Source: Paenibacillaceae bacterium (GTDB lineage Bacteria; Bacillota; Bacilli; Paenibacillales; Paenibacillaceae). From it: a stretch of 64,000 nt of DNA. A program made the position numbers and the translations under genes. The notes under the pieces were generated by a model. The model was given only the letters and a program-made list of their open reading frames with translations. It was not told where the DNA came from and made no database searches. Position 1 is the stretch's first letter, and each line of letters opens with the position of its first letter. This document shows, piece after piece, positions 33,724 through 41,403 of this stretch. The stretch covers positions 104,840 through 168,839 of the forward strand of contig CAAFUF010000016.1 in assembly GCA_900766135.1 (NCBI GenBank), written 5' to 3'.

Positions 33724-34668
33724 ATGAAGCGGATGGACCGGATGATGGCGATCGTAATGGCATTGCAGCAGCGCGCGGAGACGGCGCAATCCTTGGCGGA
33801 CAAGCTGGAGGTATCCAAGCGGACGGTGCTTCGCGACATGCAGGCCTTGGCGGAAATCGGGATTCCGTTGATAGCGCTGTCAGGGCCTGGCGGCGGGTAC
33901 CGCCTCATGGACGGCTTTCGGCTGCCGCCGCTGCAGTTCGACGCCGGCGAGGCGCTGACCGTCCTGCTAGCCTTGGACGGCATGGGCAAATACGGCGGCA
34001 GTCCCTTCCGCGAGGCGAAATGGACGGTCGCCGACAAGATTCGTTCCGCTTTGCCCGAGCAGATGCTGGGGCAAATTGCTCCGCTGCTCCGGCACGTGGA
34101 GATAGAGGTGCCGGAGCGCGGCATCCAGGCGCCGTTCCTCAGCGCCTTGATGGCTTACGCTGCCGGCGGAAAGTGGATCCGAGCGGAGTATCGCTCGATG
34201 AATTATCGCCGGCAGCTGACGCTGAAGCCCTTGCGCGTATACGCCGCGCACGGCTTCTGGTATTGCGAAGCCGAGTCGCTGGAGCACGGGGAGAAGCGAA
34301 CGTTCCGCGTCGATCGCTTCGTCGAGGCTGCCGAGACGTCTCCCCCACCGGGTGCGGGCGCCGGTAGGGGAGAGGCCATGAATCGGCAACACCTGGCGGA
34401 AGCCGGCAGGGAAAATTTCCGGCTTCAGGTGAAACTGACGTACCGGGGATCGCTGCTGGCGGAGCAGGATCCGCATTTCGGCCAGGAGGTGCAGCAAGCC
34501 GGGGAGGAAGAATGGCGGCTGGACTGCATTTTGCCGGGCTCGGAATGGGACTGGGCGATTTCCTATTTCTTTGCGCTCGGGCAGGATGCGGAAGTGCTTG
34601 AGCCCCAGACGATGCGCGTGGAGCTTCATCGGCGGGCTGCGGATCTGGCCGAGCTGTACCGAACCTAG
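33724..34668 (+). CDS. YafY/DeoR-type HTH regulator with WYL domain
   Basis: The 314-residue protein has an N-terminal winged helix (RAETAQSLADKLEVSKRTVL and RDMQALAEIGIPLIALSGPG). A WYL domain follows from about residue 140, with AEYRSMNYRRQLTLKPLRVY and FWYCEAESLEHGEKRTFRVDR. A Pro/Gly-rich linker (SPPPGAGAGRGEAM) interrupts the C-terminal part. WYL domains bind nucleic-acid or small ligands. ATG 33724 follows GGGAGGG. The adjacent VOC gene is a plausible target. Confidence 0.9.
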   Translation: MKRMDRMMAIVMALQQRAETAQSLADKLEVSKRTVLRDMQALAEIGIPLIALSGPGGGYRLMDGFRLPPLQFDAGEALTVLLALDGMGKYGGSPFREAKWTVADKIRSALPEQMLGQIAPLLRHVEIEVPERGIQAPFLSALMAYAAGGKWIRAEYRSMNYRRQLTLKPLRVYAAHGFWYCEAESLEHGEKRTFRVDRFVEAAETSPPPGAGAGRGEAMNRQHLAEAGRENFRLQVKLTYRGSLLAEQDPHFGQEVQQAGEEEWRLDCILPGSEWDWAISYFFALGQDAEVLEPQTMRVELHRRAADLAELYRT

Positions 34669-34749
34669 CCGGACCAGCTGAGTTGGATGGTTACGGAACC
34701 ATAATTTCAAACGTCCTCATATAAGGACGGATGGTTTGGAGGGATTCAT

Positions 34750-35172
34750 TTGAAACCAAGAATGACGGTATTGACGATCGGTGTGGAGGATTTGGAAAAA
34801 GCGCTTCGATTTTACCGGGATGGCCTTGGCTGGGCGACGGACGGGATCGTTGGCCAAGAGTTCGAGCACGGGGCCGTCGCCTTTTTCGATTTGCAGGCAG
34901 GATTCAAGCTGGCGTTGTGGAAACGGGAAGATATTGCCCATGATACCGGCCTGAAGGTCAACCCTCCAAGTTCCACGGAGTTTACGCTGGGGCATAATGT
35001 GGCCAGTAAATCGGAAGTGGATCAGGTGATGGAGCAGGCCAAAGCGGCGGGGGCAACGATCGTCGTCCCGCCCCACGATACGTTTTGGGGCGGATACTCG
35101 GGGTATTTTCAGGACCCCGACGGGCACTTATGGGAGGTTGTCTGGAATCCGGATTGGATATTCGAAGCCTAA
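34750..35172 (+). CDS. VOC (glyoxalase/bleomycin-resistance fold) family protein
   Basis: The 140-residue protein has two beta-alpha-beta-beta-beta units, starting MTVLTIGVEDLEKALRFYRD and ending with the canonical GYFQDPDGHLWEVVWNPDW. The metal site may be partial: Glu/His positions are present in EFEHGAVAFFD and the C-terminal strand. Function cannot be set from sequence. The TTG start follows GGAGGG. A small hairpin (CGTCCT/AGGACG) at 34712 lies upstream. The next gene starts 12 bases on. Confidence 0.88.
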   Translation: MKPRMTVLTIGVEDLEKALRFYRDGLGWATDGIVGQEFEHGAVAFFDLQAGFKLALWKREDIAHDTGLKVNPPSSTEFTLGHNVASKSEVDQVMEQAKAAGATIVVPPHDTFWGGYSGYFQDPDGHLWEVVWNPDWIFEA

Positions 35173-35184
35173 ATGGAGAAGGGG

Positions 35185-36081
35185 ATGAGGAGCATGAAAG
35201 AGCGGGACGCGTTGGAACGGGCCGGTACTTTTATTTATTCGCATGCCCGGTTGCTGGATCGCAAGCGGTTTGCTTACCATTTTGGAGGAGGGGCCGCGGG
35301 GGACGTGCTGGGTGCGCTTCGCCCCTACCAGAACAAGGATGGCGGCTTCGGCCAAGCGCTGGAGCCGGATATGCGCGGCCCGCACAGCCAGCCGGTGGCG
35401 ACCGAAACGGCGCTGCTGGTGATGAGCGAGGTCGAAGGATTCGGATCGGATCTGCTGGACGGGATCATCCGCTATTTGCGGAGCATGACGCTTCCGGGCG
35501 GCGGTTTGCCGCGGGCGACAACGGAAGTGAACCGATACCCGCACGCTCCTTGGTGGTCCACTGAGCAGGACGGGGTTCCATCGATCAACCCGACCGGAAG
35601 TATCGTGGGCATGCTGCTGGGGCAGCAGGAACGCACCGATTTTATCCGCGAGGATTGGTTTCAAAGCCATATTGCCTTCCTGTGGAGGAACGTGGAGCAA
35701 GGCCTTCCCGGAGATTACCATGATGCTGTCCAGTGGATCTCCTTCCTGCAGCATGTGCCGGATCAGGAGCGGGCAGCAAAGCATCTATCCAGGCTGGAAG
35801 AGTGGTTGACGGGTCCAAGCGGGATCGAGACCGATCCGCTGGCGCAAGGTTACGTCCACAAGGTGTTGGACTATGCACCTACGCCGGACAGTTATGCGGC
35901 CAAGCTTGTCTCGGAGCAAGACCTTGAGAAGCATTTGGATTGGTTGCTGAGCACGCAGCAGGAAGACGGCGGCTGGGCGCTCACGTTTCCGGCGGTAAGC
36001 CCGGCCGGTGAGCAGGAATGGCGCGGCTGGTTGACCGTGGAGAATTTGAAGACGCTAAAAGCTTACGGCCGTTTGTCCTAA
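35185..36081 (+). CDS. Alpha/alpha-toroid (terpenoid cyclase/prenyltransferase-like) protein
   Basis: The 298-residue protein has repeat motifs of the squalene cyclase/prenyltransferase toroid: RPYQNKDGGFGQALEPDMRG and, near the C-terminus, STQQEDGGWALTFPAVSP with EWRGWLTVENLKTLKAYG. It lacks a DxDD acid motif, so cyclase activity is doubtful; similar proteins in Bacillales are uncharacterised. ATG 35185 has GGAG at suitable spacing; ATG 35173, which abuts the upstream stop, has none. It is probably co-transcribed with the VOC gene. Confidence 0.75.
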   Translation: MRSMKERDALERAGTFIYSHARLLDRKRFAYHFGGGAAGDVLGALRPYQNKDGGFGQALEPDMRGPHSQPVATETALLVMSEVEGFGSDLLDGIIRYLRSMTLPGGGLPRATTEVNRYPHAPWWSTEQDGVPSINPTGSIVGMLLGQQERTDFIREDWFQSHIAFLWRNVEQGLPGDYHDAVQWISFLQHVPDQERAAKHLSRLEEWLTGPSGIETDPLAQGYVHKVLDYAPTPDSYAAKLVSEQDLEKHLDWLLSTQQEDGGWALTFPAVSPAGEQEWRGWLTVENLKTLKAYGRLS

Positions 36082-36090
36082 ATGAGATCC

Positions 36091-36131
36091 AAAGAGGCTC
36101 TTTTCGGCATGTTGCTGAAAAGAGCCTCTTT
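36091..36131. terminator. Symmetric terminator between convergent genes
   Basis: Fifteen-base arms AAAGAGGCTCTTTTC and GAAAAGAGCCTCTTT separate the toroid-protein gene and the nitroreductase gene. Confidence 0.75.
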
Positions 36132-36137
36132 GGCTTG

Positions 36138-36785
36138 TTATTCAACGATCCGCAAAATTTCAGCGACTTCCTTACGGGGCACTGCCTTTGGCGCAATCGC
36201 CGGATGGCCCAGCGCGATCACCATGTTCACGCCGCGGTCCGCTGGGATGTCAAGATATTCGCGCAGGTTGTCTTCCGCCAGCAGCACCGGTCCGGTCATC
36301 GGGCAGGTGGCGAGGCCTTTGGCATGCGCGGCGAGCATCAGGTTTTGCGCAGCCAGGCAGCTGCTCTTCAGCCCTTCTTCTTCCCAGACTTCGGGAGCCA
36401 CGAACGCAATCGGATCAAAGATTTTTTCACGGAATTTGGACGTATACGGGGTGGACAAACACACGATTAACGCCGGCGCGCCGGAGAAGGCGGTGGCGTA
36501 AGGGCCAAACGACTTCACCAAGAGCTTGGCTTCCCGTTCCAGCCCTTGCTCTGCGGCACGCGCCGCGGTGTCGTGCAGCCGGTCCCAGGTGAAATCCTCG
36601 ATCTGTTTGATTTTATCGGTGTTCATGACGACGATGAATTCCCAGGTTTGCGAATTCGTATCGCTGGGCGCAAAACGGGCGCAGTCGATGAGATCCTCGA
36701 TATCGGAGAGGCTGACGGGCTCGTCGGTAAATTCACGGATACTGCGGCGGGTCTGAAGGACGTCCCGGAACAAAGCGAAATCCAT
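36138..36785 (-). CDS. Nitroreductase family protein
   Basis: The 215-residue FMN-dependent oxidoreductase has the family's start RDVLQTRRSIREFTDEPVS, the flavin-contact segment ARFAPSDTNSQTWEFIVVMN, and C-terminal ALGHPAIAPKAVPRK. It probably reduces nitro compounds or quinones with NAD(P)H as a cytosolic dimer. It is monocistronic. Confidence 0.92.
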   Translation of the reverse strand: MDFALFRDVLQTRRSIREFTDEPVSLSDIEDLIDCARFAPSDTNSQTWEFIVVMNTDKIKQIEDFTWDRLHDTAARAAEQGLEREAKLLVKSFGPYATAFSGAPALIVCLSTPYTSKFREKIFDPIAFVAPEVWEEEGLKSSCLAAQNLMLAAHAKGLATCPMTGPVLLAEDNLREYLDIPADRGVNMVIALGHPAIAPKAVPRKEVAEILRIVE

Positions 36786-36884
36786 GCGTTTTCACCTGCT
36801 TTATCATATTTAATACCAGGTACTATCATCTGATAATAACTATTATATAGGAAGACTCGTCCTTTGAACAGGGGAGATACGCAA

Positions 36885-36915
36885 GAGGCGAAGCGCCGTT
36901 ATGGCGCTTCGCCTC
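36885..36915 (-). terminator. Inverted repeat after the MFS gene
   Basis: Perfect 13-base arms GAGGCGAAGCGCC/GGCGCTTCGCCTC lie eight bases past the MFS stop on the minus strand. The T-run is weak, so termination is probable rather than certain. Confidence 0.55.
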
Positions 36916-36922
36916 GAAGCAT

Positions 36923-38116
36923 TTACGCTTTATGTTCGAATTTCGAAGGAGCGTTCTCTCCGGGCCCCTTCTGGAAATAACGGCTGGCGAACCCGATGAA
37001 CGCGATCAGCGCGGCTCCCATCGCCGTCATGTAGAACGGCTGCCGGCCAAGCTGTTCGAACATCACGCCGCCGAAGGTCCCGCTAAGAAGCCCGGCCAAG
37101 CTGGACCAGACGATGGTGTACAAGGCCATGCCGGTGGCCCGGAACTCGTCGGGAATCAGCCGGGTGAGCATGCGGATAGCCGTGACATAGAAGATGCCGA
37201 ACGTCACGCCGTGCATCGCCTGGATGGCGAGGATGCCGTAAGCCGAACCGGTCAGTCCCATCAGCAGGAACCGGACGGCGAACAGCAGGCTGGCCAGCAG
37301 GAGGAGCGGCAGCTCCTTAATTTTTTCCCCATGGAAGCTGAGGTAAATGAACACGGGAATTTCCGACAGCGACGAGGCGAGCATCGCCCAGCCGATGAGA
37401 TTTTCGCCTGCGCCGAGCTCCTTCAAGCTGATCGAGATAAATGCCTCGTTCATCCGCATGCCGATCGCCAGACAGAAAACGCAGCCGAAGAACCATAACA
37501 GCTCTTTTTGCCGCAGGATCGCCCAGATTCCCGATAAGTCCATTTTCGCCACGGACGTCGGCTGGTCTTTCACGAACAGGATAAATACGAGCGCGAGTCC
37601 GGCAATGGCGATCGACACCCACATCGTATTCGAGGAGCCGATCCGGGCCAGCACGTAACCGATGAGCAAGGCAAAGAAGGCGTATCCAAATGAACCGAAC
37701 AGGCGAATGGAGATGAAATGGATGCCGTGTTGCTTGGCCGTCGAGATCACGATCGTGTCGGACAGCGGGAAGACCGGATAGAAGAAAAAGTAAAATACCG
37801 TGATCACCGCCATGATGATGGAAAAAGTCGTAGAGGCGGATAAGATAAACGTCAACGCAATTTGCCCGACCAGCAAGAGGAGCAGGATTTTCTTGATCGT
37901 TTGGAAACGGTCGCTGGCCAGACTCCACAGCAAATTGGAGACGAGCGAGATCATCGGTCCCAGCGCGTACAGCAAGCCGATCTGGCTGGTCGAAAATCCA
38001 AGCTGGGCGTAAAATAGCGGGAAATAGGAGGAAACAAGGACACTTGTTCCGTATATTGTAAAGGTAAAGGCGCGCAGCCATCCGATATCCGGGCGGGCCG
38101 TGGTTTTCCGATTCAT
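36923..38116 (-). CDS. MFS transporter (LacY/HcaT-like, MFS_1-like group)
   Basis: The 397-residue protein has about 12 helices. It begins with a short basic tail and WLRAFTFTIYGTSVLVSSYF, and carries GSFGYAFFALLIGYVLARIG in helix 5. The conserved QAMHGVTFGIFYVTAIRML and PDEFRATGMALYTIVWSSLAG are seen in the HcaT/YwbF-like branch. The substrate may be a nucleoside, sugar or aromatic acid and cannot be chosen here. Confidence 0.87.
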   Translation of the reverse strand: MNRKTTARPDIGWLRAFTFTIYGTSVLVSSYFPLFYAQLGFSTSQIGLLYALGPMISLVSNLLWSLASDRFQTIKKILLLLLVGQIALTFILSASTTFSIIMAVITVFYFFFYPVFPLSDTIVISTAKQHGIHFISIRLFGSFGYAFFALLIGYVLARIGSSNTMWVSIAIAGLALVFILFVKDQPTSVAKMDLSGIWAILRQKELLWFFGCVFCLAIGMRMNEAFISISLKELGAGENLIGWAMLASSLSEIPVFIYLSFHGEKIKELPLLLLASLLFAVRFLLMGLTGSAYGILAIQAMHGVTFGIFYVTAIRMLTRLIPDEFRATGMALYTIVWSSLAGLLSGTFGGVMFEQLGRQPFYMTAMGAALIAFIGFASRYFQKGPGENAPSKFEHKA

Positions 38117-38268
38117 GGGGTTCCGTACTCCGTTTCTGCAGTCAAATCATTGTGCCGCTTTGGTTGATATGTTTGCAAGTATACCAGAAAACAAGGGGTT
38201 CGGAGGCAACAAAATTTACGTTCCGTTTACTTAAATCCTATATACTGATTCATGAGGAGGCAAACGAT

Positions 38269-38586
38269 ATGAAAGATTGTTTTGTTTACGATGAGCGGCT
38301 GGGCATTCCCGTGCCGATGCTGGAGCGTTCTTTTGACGAATACGAGCTGGAGGAACGGCTGGCGATGATTGCGTATTGGGAGGAGATTCGCGGCCGGATT
38401 CCGAGCAAGGTGATGGTGCTGGAACGATCGATCGAGCATAAGCTCGGCGAAATGAATAATGAGAACGATTTCGAGCGCAGCTGCCGCCTCAACGGCGAAA
38501 TCGCCGAGCTGGCCAGCCGGATCAACGATCTGCATATCTGGTACCGGACGACCCAGGAGGAGCCCTCCGTCAAAAGGCATTTGTGA
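38269..38586 (+). CDS. Unknown 105-aa coiled-coil protein
   Basis: The product starts MKDCFVYDERLGIPVPMLER and is rich in Glu/Arg helices (YELEERLAMIAYWEEIRGRI; SIEHKLGEMNNENDF), predicting a soluble coiled coil. AGGAGG precedes ATG 38269, and the frame upstream has no site. No family was recognised. It stands alone before the ytpB promoter. Confidence 0.7.
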   Translation: MKDCFVYDERLGIPVPMLERSFDEYELEERLAMIAYWEEIRGRIPSKVMVLERSIEHKLGEMNNENDFERSCRLNGEIAELASRINDLHIWYRTTQEEPSVKRHL

Positions 38587-38596
38587 TTTTGTTTAT

Positions 38597-38625
38597 TTGT
38601 GCTAAAAGTTGGATCATATTATAAT
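38597..38625 (+). promoter_or_regulatory. Candidate promoter of ytpB
   Basis: TTGTGC, 17 bases, TATAAT, about 50 bases before the TTG start. Confidence 0.55.
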
Positions 38626-38677
38626 ATAGAATGGTTTTCAGATAGGCCGTATTTAACAACGCAGTGGAGGCAGGCCA

Positions 38678-39757
38678 TTGATTGAACTTGAGCAAAGCCG
38701 AAACCAATTCCCGAAGGAACCGATCCGGCTGATGAGCCGGGTATACAAATTTATATTGCCGGATGTCCGCCAGGAATTGGGAAGTTGGAAGAAGGATGCC
38801 GAAGCGATCCCTGACCCTGAGCTAAGGCGGCAGGCTTTGGCCAGCATCGCCACGAAAGAGTTCCATTGCCAGGGCGGCGCCGTCTATGCGGCCGCAAACT
38901 TGTCGCTGCGCCACGTTTTGATCCCTCTTATCGTTGCGTTTCAAACCATCAGCGATTATTTGGACAATTTATGCGACCGGAGCACTTCCAAGGATCCCGA
39001 GGATTTCCGGCTCCTGCACCAGAGCATGCTGGATGCAGTGAACCCTGGTGCGGCGTTGCGGAATTACTACGCCCTGCGCGAAGAGCAGGATGACGGCGGG
39101 TATCTGCACCGGCTGGTCGGAACTTGCCAGGCGCATATCGCCAAGCTCCGGGGATATCCGGCGGCGATGCCATTCATCGTTGACCTTGTAGGACTTTATA
39201 CCGACTTGCAGGTGTACAAGCACATCGATCCGAAGGAGCGCGAAGCCAAGCTGCTCAGCTGGTGGGCGAACCACGAATCCCGTGCGCCGCATTTGCGCTG
39301 GAACGAGTTCGCGGCGGCTACGGGTTCGACGCTCGGAGTGTTTATGTTGTTCTTGGCGGCAAGCCACGACGGGCTGGACGAAAAAAGCGCAAAAACGATC
39401 CACGACGCTTATTTTCCGCATGTTTGCGGCCTACATATTATGTTGGACTACCTGATCGATCAAGCGGAGGATGAGCTTGGCGGGGATTTGAACTTTTGCA
39501 GTTACTATGACAGCAAGGAAACGATGTTGGGCCGAATCACGTTGATCGTCGAGGGCGCGCGGCAGGATATCCGAAAGCTGCCGGCTTCCTCGTTTCATAG
39601 GATGATCATTGAAGGCTTGCTGGCCCTTTATTTATCCGACCCGAAGGTCAGCCAGCAGGACGAAATCCGCGAGGTATCCAAACGGTTGATGCGCCGGAGC
39701 CCGCTGATGCGGTTGTTCTTCTTCGCTAACAGCCTGTGGATTCGCAAGCATCTTTAA
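38678..39757 (+). CDS. ytpB: Tetraprenyl-beta-curcumene synthase (YtpB, DUF2600)
   Basis: The 359-residue all-helical protein matches YtpB of Bacillus. It contains LPDVRQELGSWKKDAEAIPD, KEFHCQGGAVYAA, TISDYLDNLCDRS (the Asp-rich metal motif replacing classic DDxxD) and HIMLDYLIDQAEDE (second acid cluster). YtpB cyclises all-trans-heptaprenyl diphosphate (C35) to tetraprenyl-beta-curcumene, which SqhC converts to sporulenol; it also makes baciterpenol. The TTG start has GTGGAGG seven bases upstream. An SqhC-type cyclase is at 1-1230 in this window. Confidence 0.92.
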   Translation: MIELEQSRNQFPKEPIRLMSRVYKFILPDVRQELGSWKKDAEAIPDPELRRQALASIATKEFHCQGGAVYAAANLSLRHVLIPLIVAFQTISDYLDNLCDRSTSKDPEDFRLLHQSMLDAVNPGAALRNYYALREEQDDGGYLHRLVGTCQAHIAKLRGYPAAMPFIVDLVGLYTDLQVYKHIDPKEREAKLLSWWANHESRAPHLRWNEFAAATGSTLGVFMLFLAASHDGLDEKSAKTIHDAYFPHVCGLHIMLDYLIDQAEDELGGDLNFCSYYDSKETMLGRITLIVEGARQDIRKLPASSFHRMIIEGLLALYLSDPKVSQQDEIREVSKRLMRRSPLMRLFFFANSLWIRKHL

Positions 39758-39807
39758 GAACTTGGGCATCGCTACCCTATTTACAACCGAATTTAGGAGG
39801 AATTATC

Positions 39808-40779
39808 ATGTCAGCAGTTAAAAAAATCGCAGTGCTTACCAGCGGAGGAGACTCTCAAGGCATGAACGCGGCCGTACGCGCCGTCGTACGGAGCGGGTTG
39901 TTTTACGGCCTGGAAGTGTACGGCATTCAACGCGGCTATCAGGGGCTGCTCAACAATGACATTTTTCAAATGGACATCCGCAGCGTAGGCGATATCATTC
40001 AGCGCGGGGGGACGATTCTTCAGTCCGCACGCTGCCTGGAGTTCAAGACGCCGGAAGGCCAACAGCGGGGTGCGGAGATTTTGCGCGAGCACGGCATCGA
40101 CGGCTTGGTCGTCATCGGCGGCGACGGCTCCTATCAAGGGGCCGAGAAGCTGAGCAAGCTGGGCATCAAAACGATGGGCCTGCCGGGCACGATCGATAAT
40201 GACATCTCGTTTACGGATTACACGATCGGTTTCGATACGGCGGTCAGCATTGTGGTGGACGCGGTCAACAAGCTGCGCGACACGATGTCTTCCCATGAAC
40301 GGGCTTCCGTCGTGGAAGTCATGGGCCGTCATTGCGGCGATATCGCGCTGCATGCCGGATTGGCTGCGGGAGCGGAAACGATCCTCGTTCCGGAGGTTCC
40401 GTTCGATCTGAACGAAGTGGCGGATCGCATGAAGCAAAACTTCGAAAAAGGCAAACGCCACAGCATCGTGATCGTAGCCGAAGGCGTGGGCAGCGGCGAG
40501 GACGTCGTACAAGCGATCAAGCAACGCCAGCCTTCCGTAGAGCCGCGCGCAACGGTGTTGGGCCATATCCAACGCGGCGGATCGCCAACGCCGTTCGACC
40601 GTAACCTGGCCAGCCGTCTCGGCGATTTCGCCGTGCGCAGCCTGATCGCTGGCGAGTCGAACAAAGCCTGCGGCATGATCGGCGGCGAAATGGTGCTGAC
40701 CGACATCGAGAAGGTCGTCGCTACGAAGAAGCCGTTTAACATGGAGCTTTACGAGCTGGCTTCGCGGTTGTCGCAGTAA
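39808..40779 (+). CDS. pfkA: ATP-dependent 6-phosphofructokinase
   Basis: The 323-residue enzyme phosphorylates fructose-6-phosphate. It starts VKKIAVLTSGGDSQGMNAAV, has the catalytic PGTIDNDISFTDYTIGFDTA, the substrate loop VVEVMGRHCGDIALHAGLAAGAE, and LGHIQRGGSPTPFDRNLASR for allosteric/substrate contacts. The usual Pro of GGDSPGMNA is Gln here. ATG 39808 follows AGGAGGA. No pyk is adjacent, unlike B. subtilis. Confidence 0.97.
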   Translation: MSAVKKIAVLTSGGDSQGMNAAVRAVVRSGLFYGLEVYGIQRGYQGLLNNDIFQMDIRSVGDIIQRGGTILQSARCLEFKTPEGQQRGAEILREHGIDGLVVIGGDGSYQGAEKLSKLGIKTMGLPGTIDNDISFTDYTIGFDTAVSIVVDAVNKLRDTMSSHERASVVEVMGRHCGDIALHAGLAAGAETILVPEVPFDLNEVADRMKQNFEKGKRHSIVIVAEGVGSGEDVVQAIKQRQPSVEPRATVLGHIQRGGSPTPFDRNLASRLGDFAVRSLIAGESNKACGMIGGEMVLTDIEKVVATKKPFNMELYELASRLSQ

Positions 40780-40802
40780 GCAGTAAGTTAACATCGTTAG
40801 AG

Positions 40803-40838
40803 AAGCCGAGCGGGAGGAATCCCGGCTCGGCTTTTGGG
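40803..40838 (+). terminator. Terminator of pfkA
   Basis: Stem AGCCGAGCGGGA/TCCCGGCTCGGCT followed by TTTTG. Confidence 0.85.
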
Positions 40839-40870
40839 TTTGAGCGTGCAGATCAATAGGACCATTGGTG

Positions 40871-41052
40871 GAAATGTTGCATTTTATACAACAATAACAG
40901 CTTATCCTAAGCGGGTTGGCTGAAAATGTTGTAAAAGGTGCAACATTTTTGCGGCTGGAAGCCAAATGAACCTGAATTTGTTGCACAAAATACAACAATC
41001 TTCACAGTTTCAGGCATTTCATACCAAAAATGTTGTAGTAAATACAACATTT
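40871..41052. repeat. Second TGTTGYA-N5-TRCAACA array, exact 52-bp period
   Basis: The 362-bp gap between pfkA and the DUF3906 gene has no gene. It carries four palindromic units whose TGTTG cores begin at 40875, 40927, 40979 and 41031, again 52 apart. Units alternate TGTTGC and TGTTGT starts. Arms stay complementary (TGTTGCA or TGTTGTA against TGCAACA or TACAACA), and spacers are 33 unrelated bases. A TGCTACAAT extended -10 follows at 41100-41108. Confidence 0.8.
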
Positions 41053-41141
41053 TCAGTTTAGGAGTTGGGTAACATGAGCTAGCTGAACCCTCCGGCATCT
41101 GCTACAATCGAACGCATAGCCGATGAAGGGGGAAGCTGCGC

Positions 41142-41357
41142 ATGTATCTGTATCGTTTGGAGGCCGATACCTCCGCCGGCCCGTTCGTGATCGTCATTGC
41201 CGCCGAAGGAGAAGAGGACGCGTTTGCCGCGGCCGAAGAGCATTTGCAGCGGCAGGTGTTGCCCGCACCCGTGGTCACGGAGCTGTCGATCGTAGAGAAG
41301 AAGCGTATCGCGCCCGGGGCGGGGTACGTGGTGGCAACCGGCAGCGAGCCGCGCTAA
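41142..41357 (+). CDS. DUF3906 family protein
   Basis: The 71-residue soluble protein starts MYLYRLEADTSAGPFVIVIA and contains AFAAAEEHLQRQVLPAPVV and ELSIVEKKRI, the pattern of DUF3906 in Bacillales. The function is unknown. An extended -10 (TGCTACAAT) at 41100 is the likely promoter, and a strong terminator follows. Confidence 0.85.
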   Translation: MYLYRLEADTSAGPFVIVIAAEGEEDAFAAAEEHLQRQVLPAPVVTELSIVEKKRIAPGAGYVVATGSEPR

Positions 41358-41359
41358 AC

Positions 41360-41400
41360 AAAGGAAGCCCGTGACCGGGTCTAGGTCACGGGCTTCCTTT
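41360..41400. terminator. Bidirectional terminator (DUF3906 / MATE)
   Basis: Arms AAAGGAAGCCCGTGACC and GGTCACGGGCTTCCTTT are perfect over 17 bases between convergent genes. Confidence 0.9.
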
Positions 41401-41403
41401 CGT

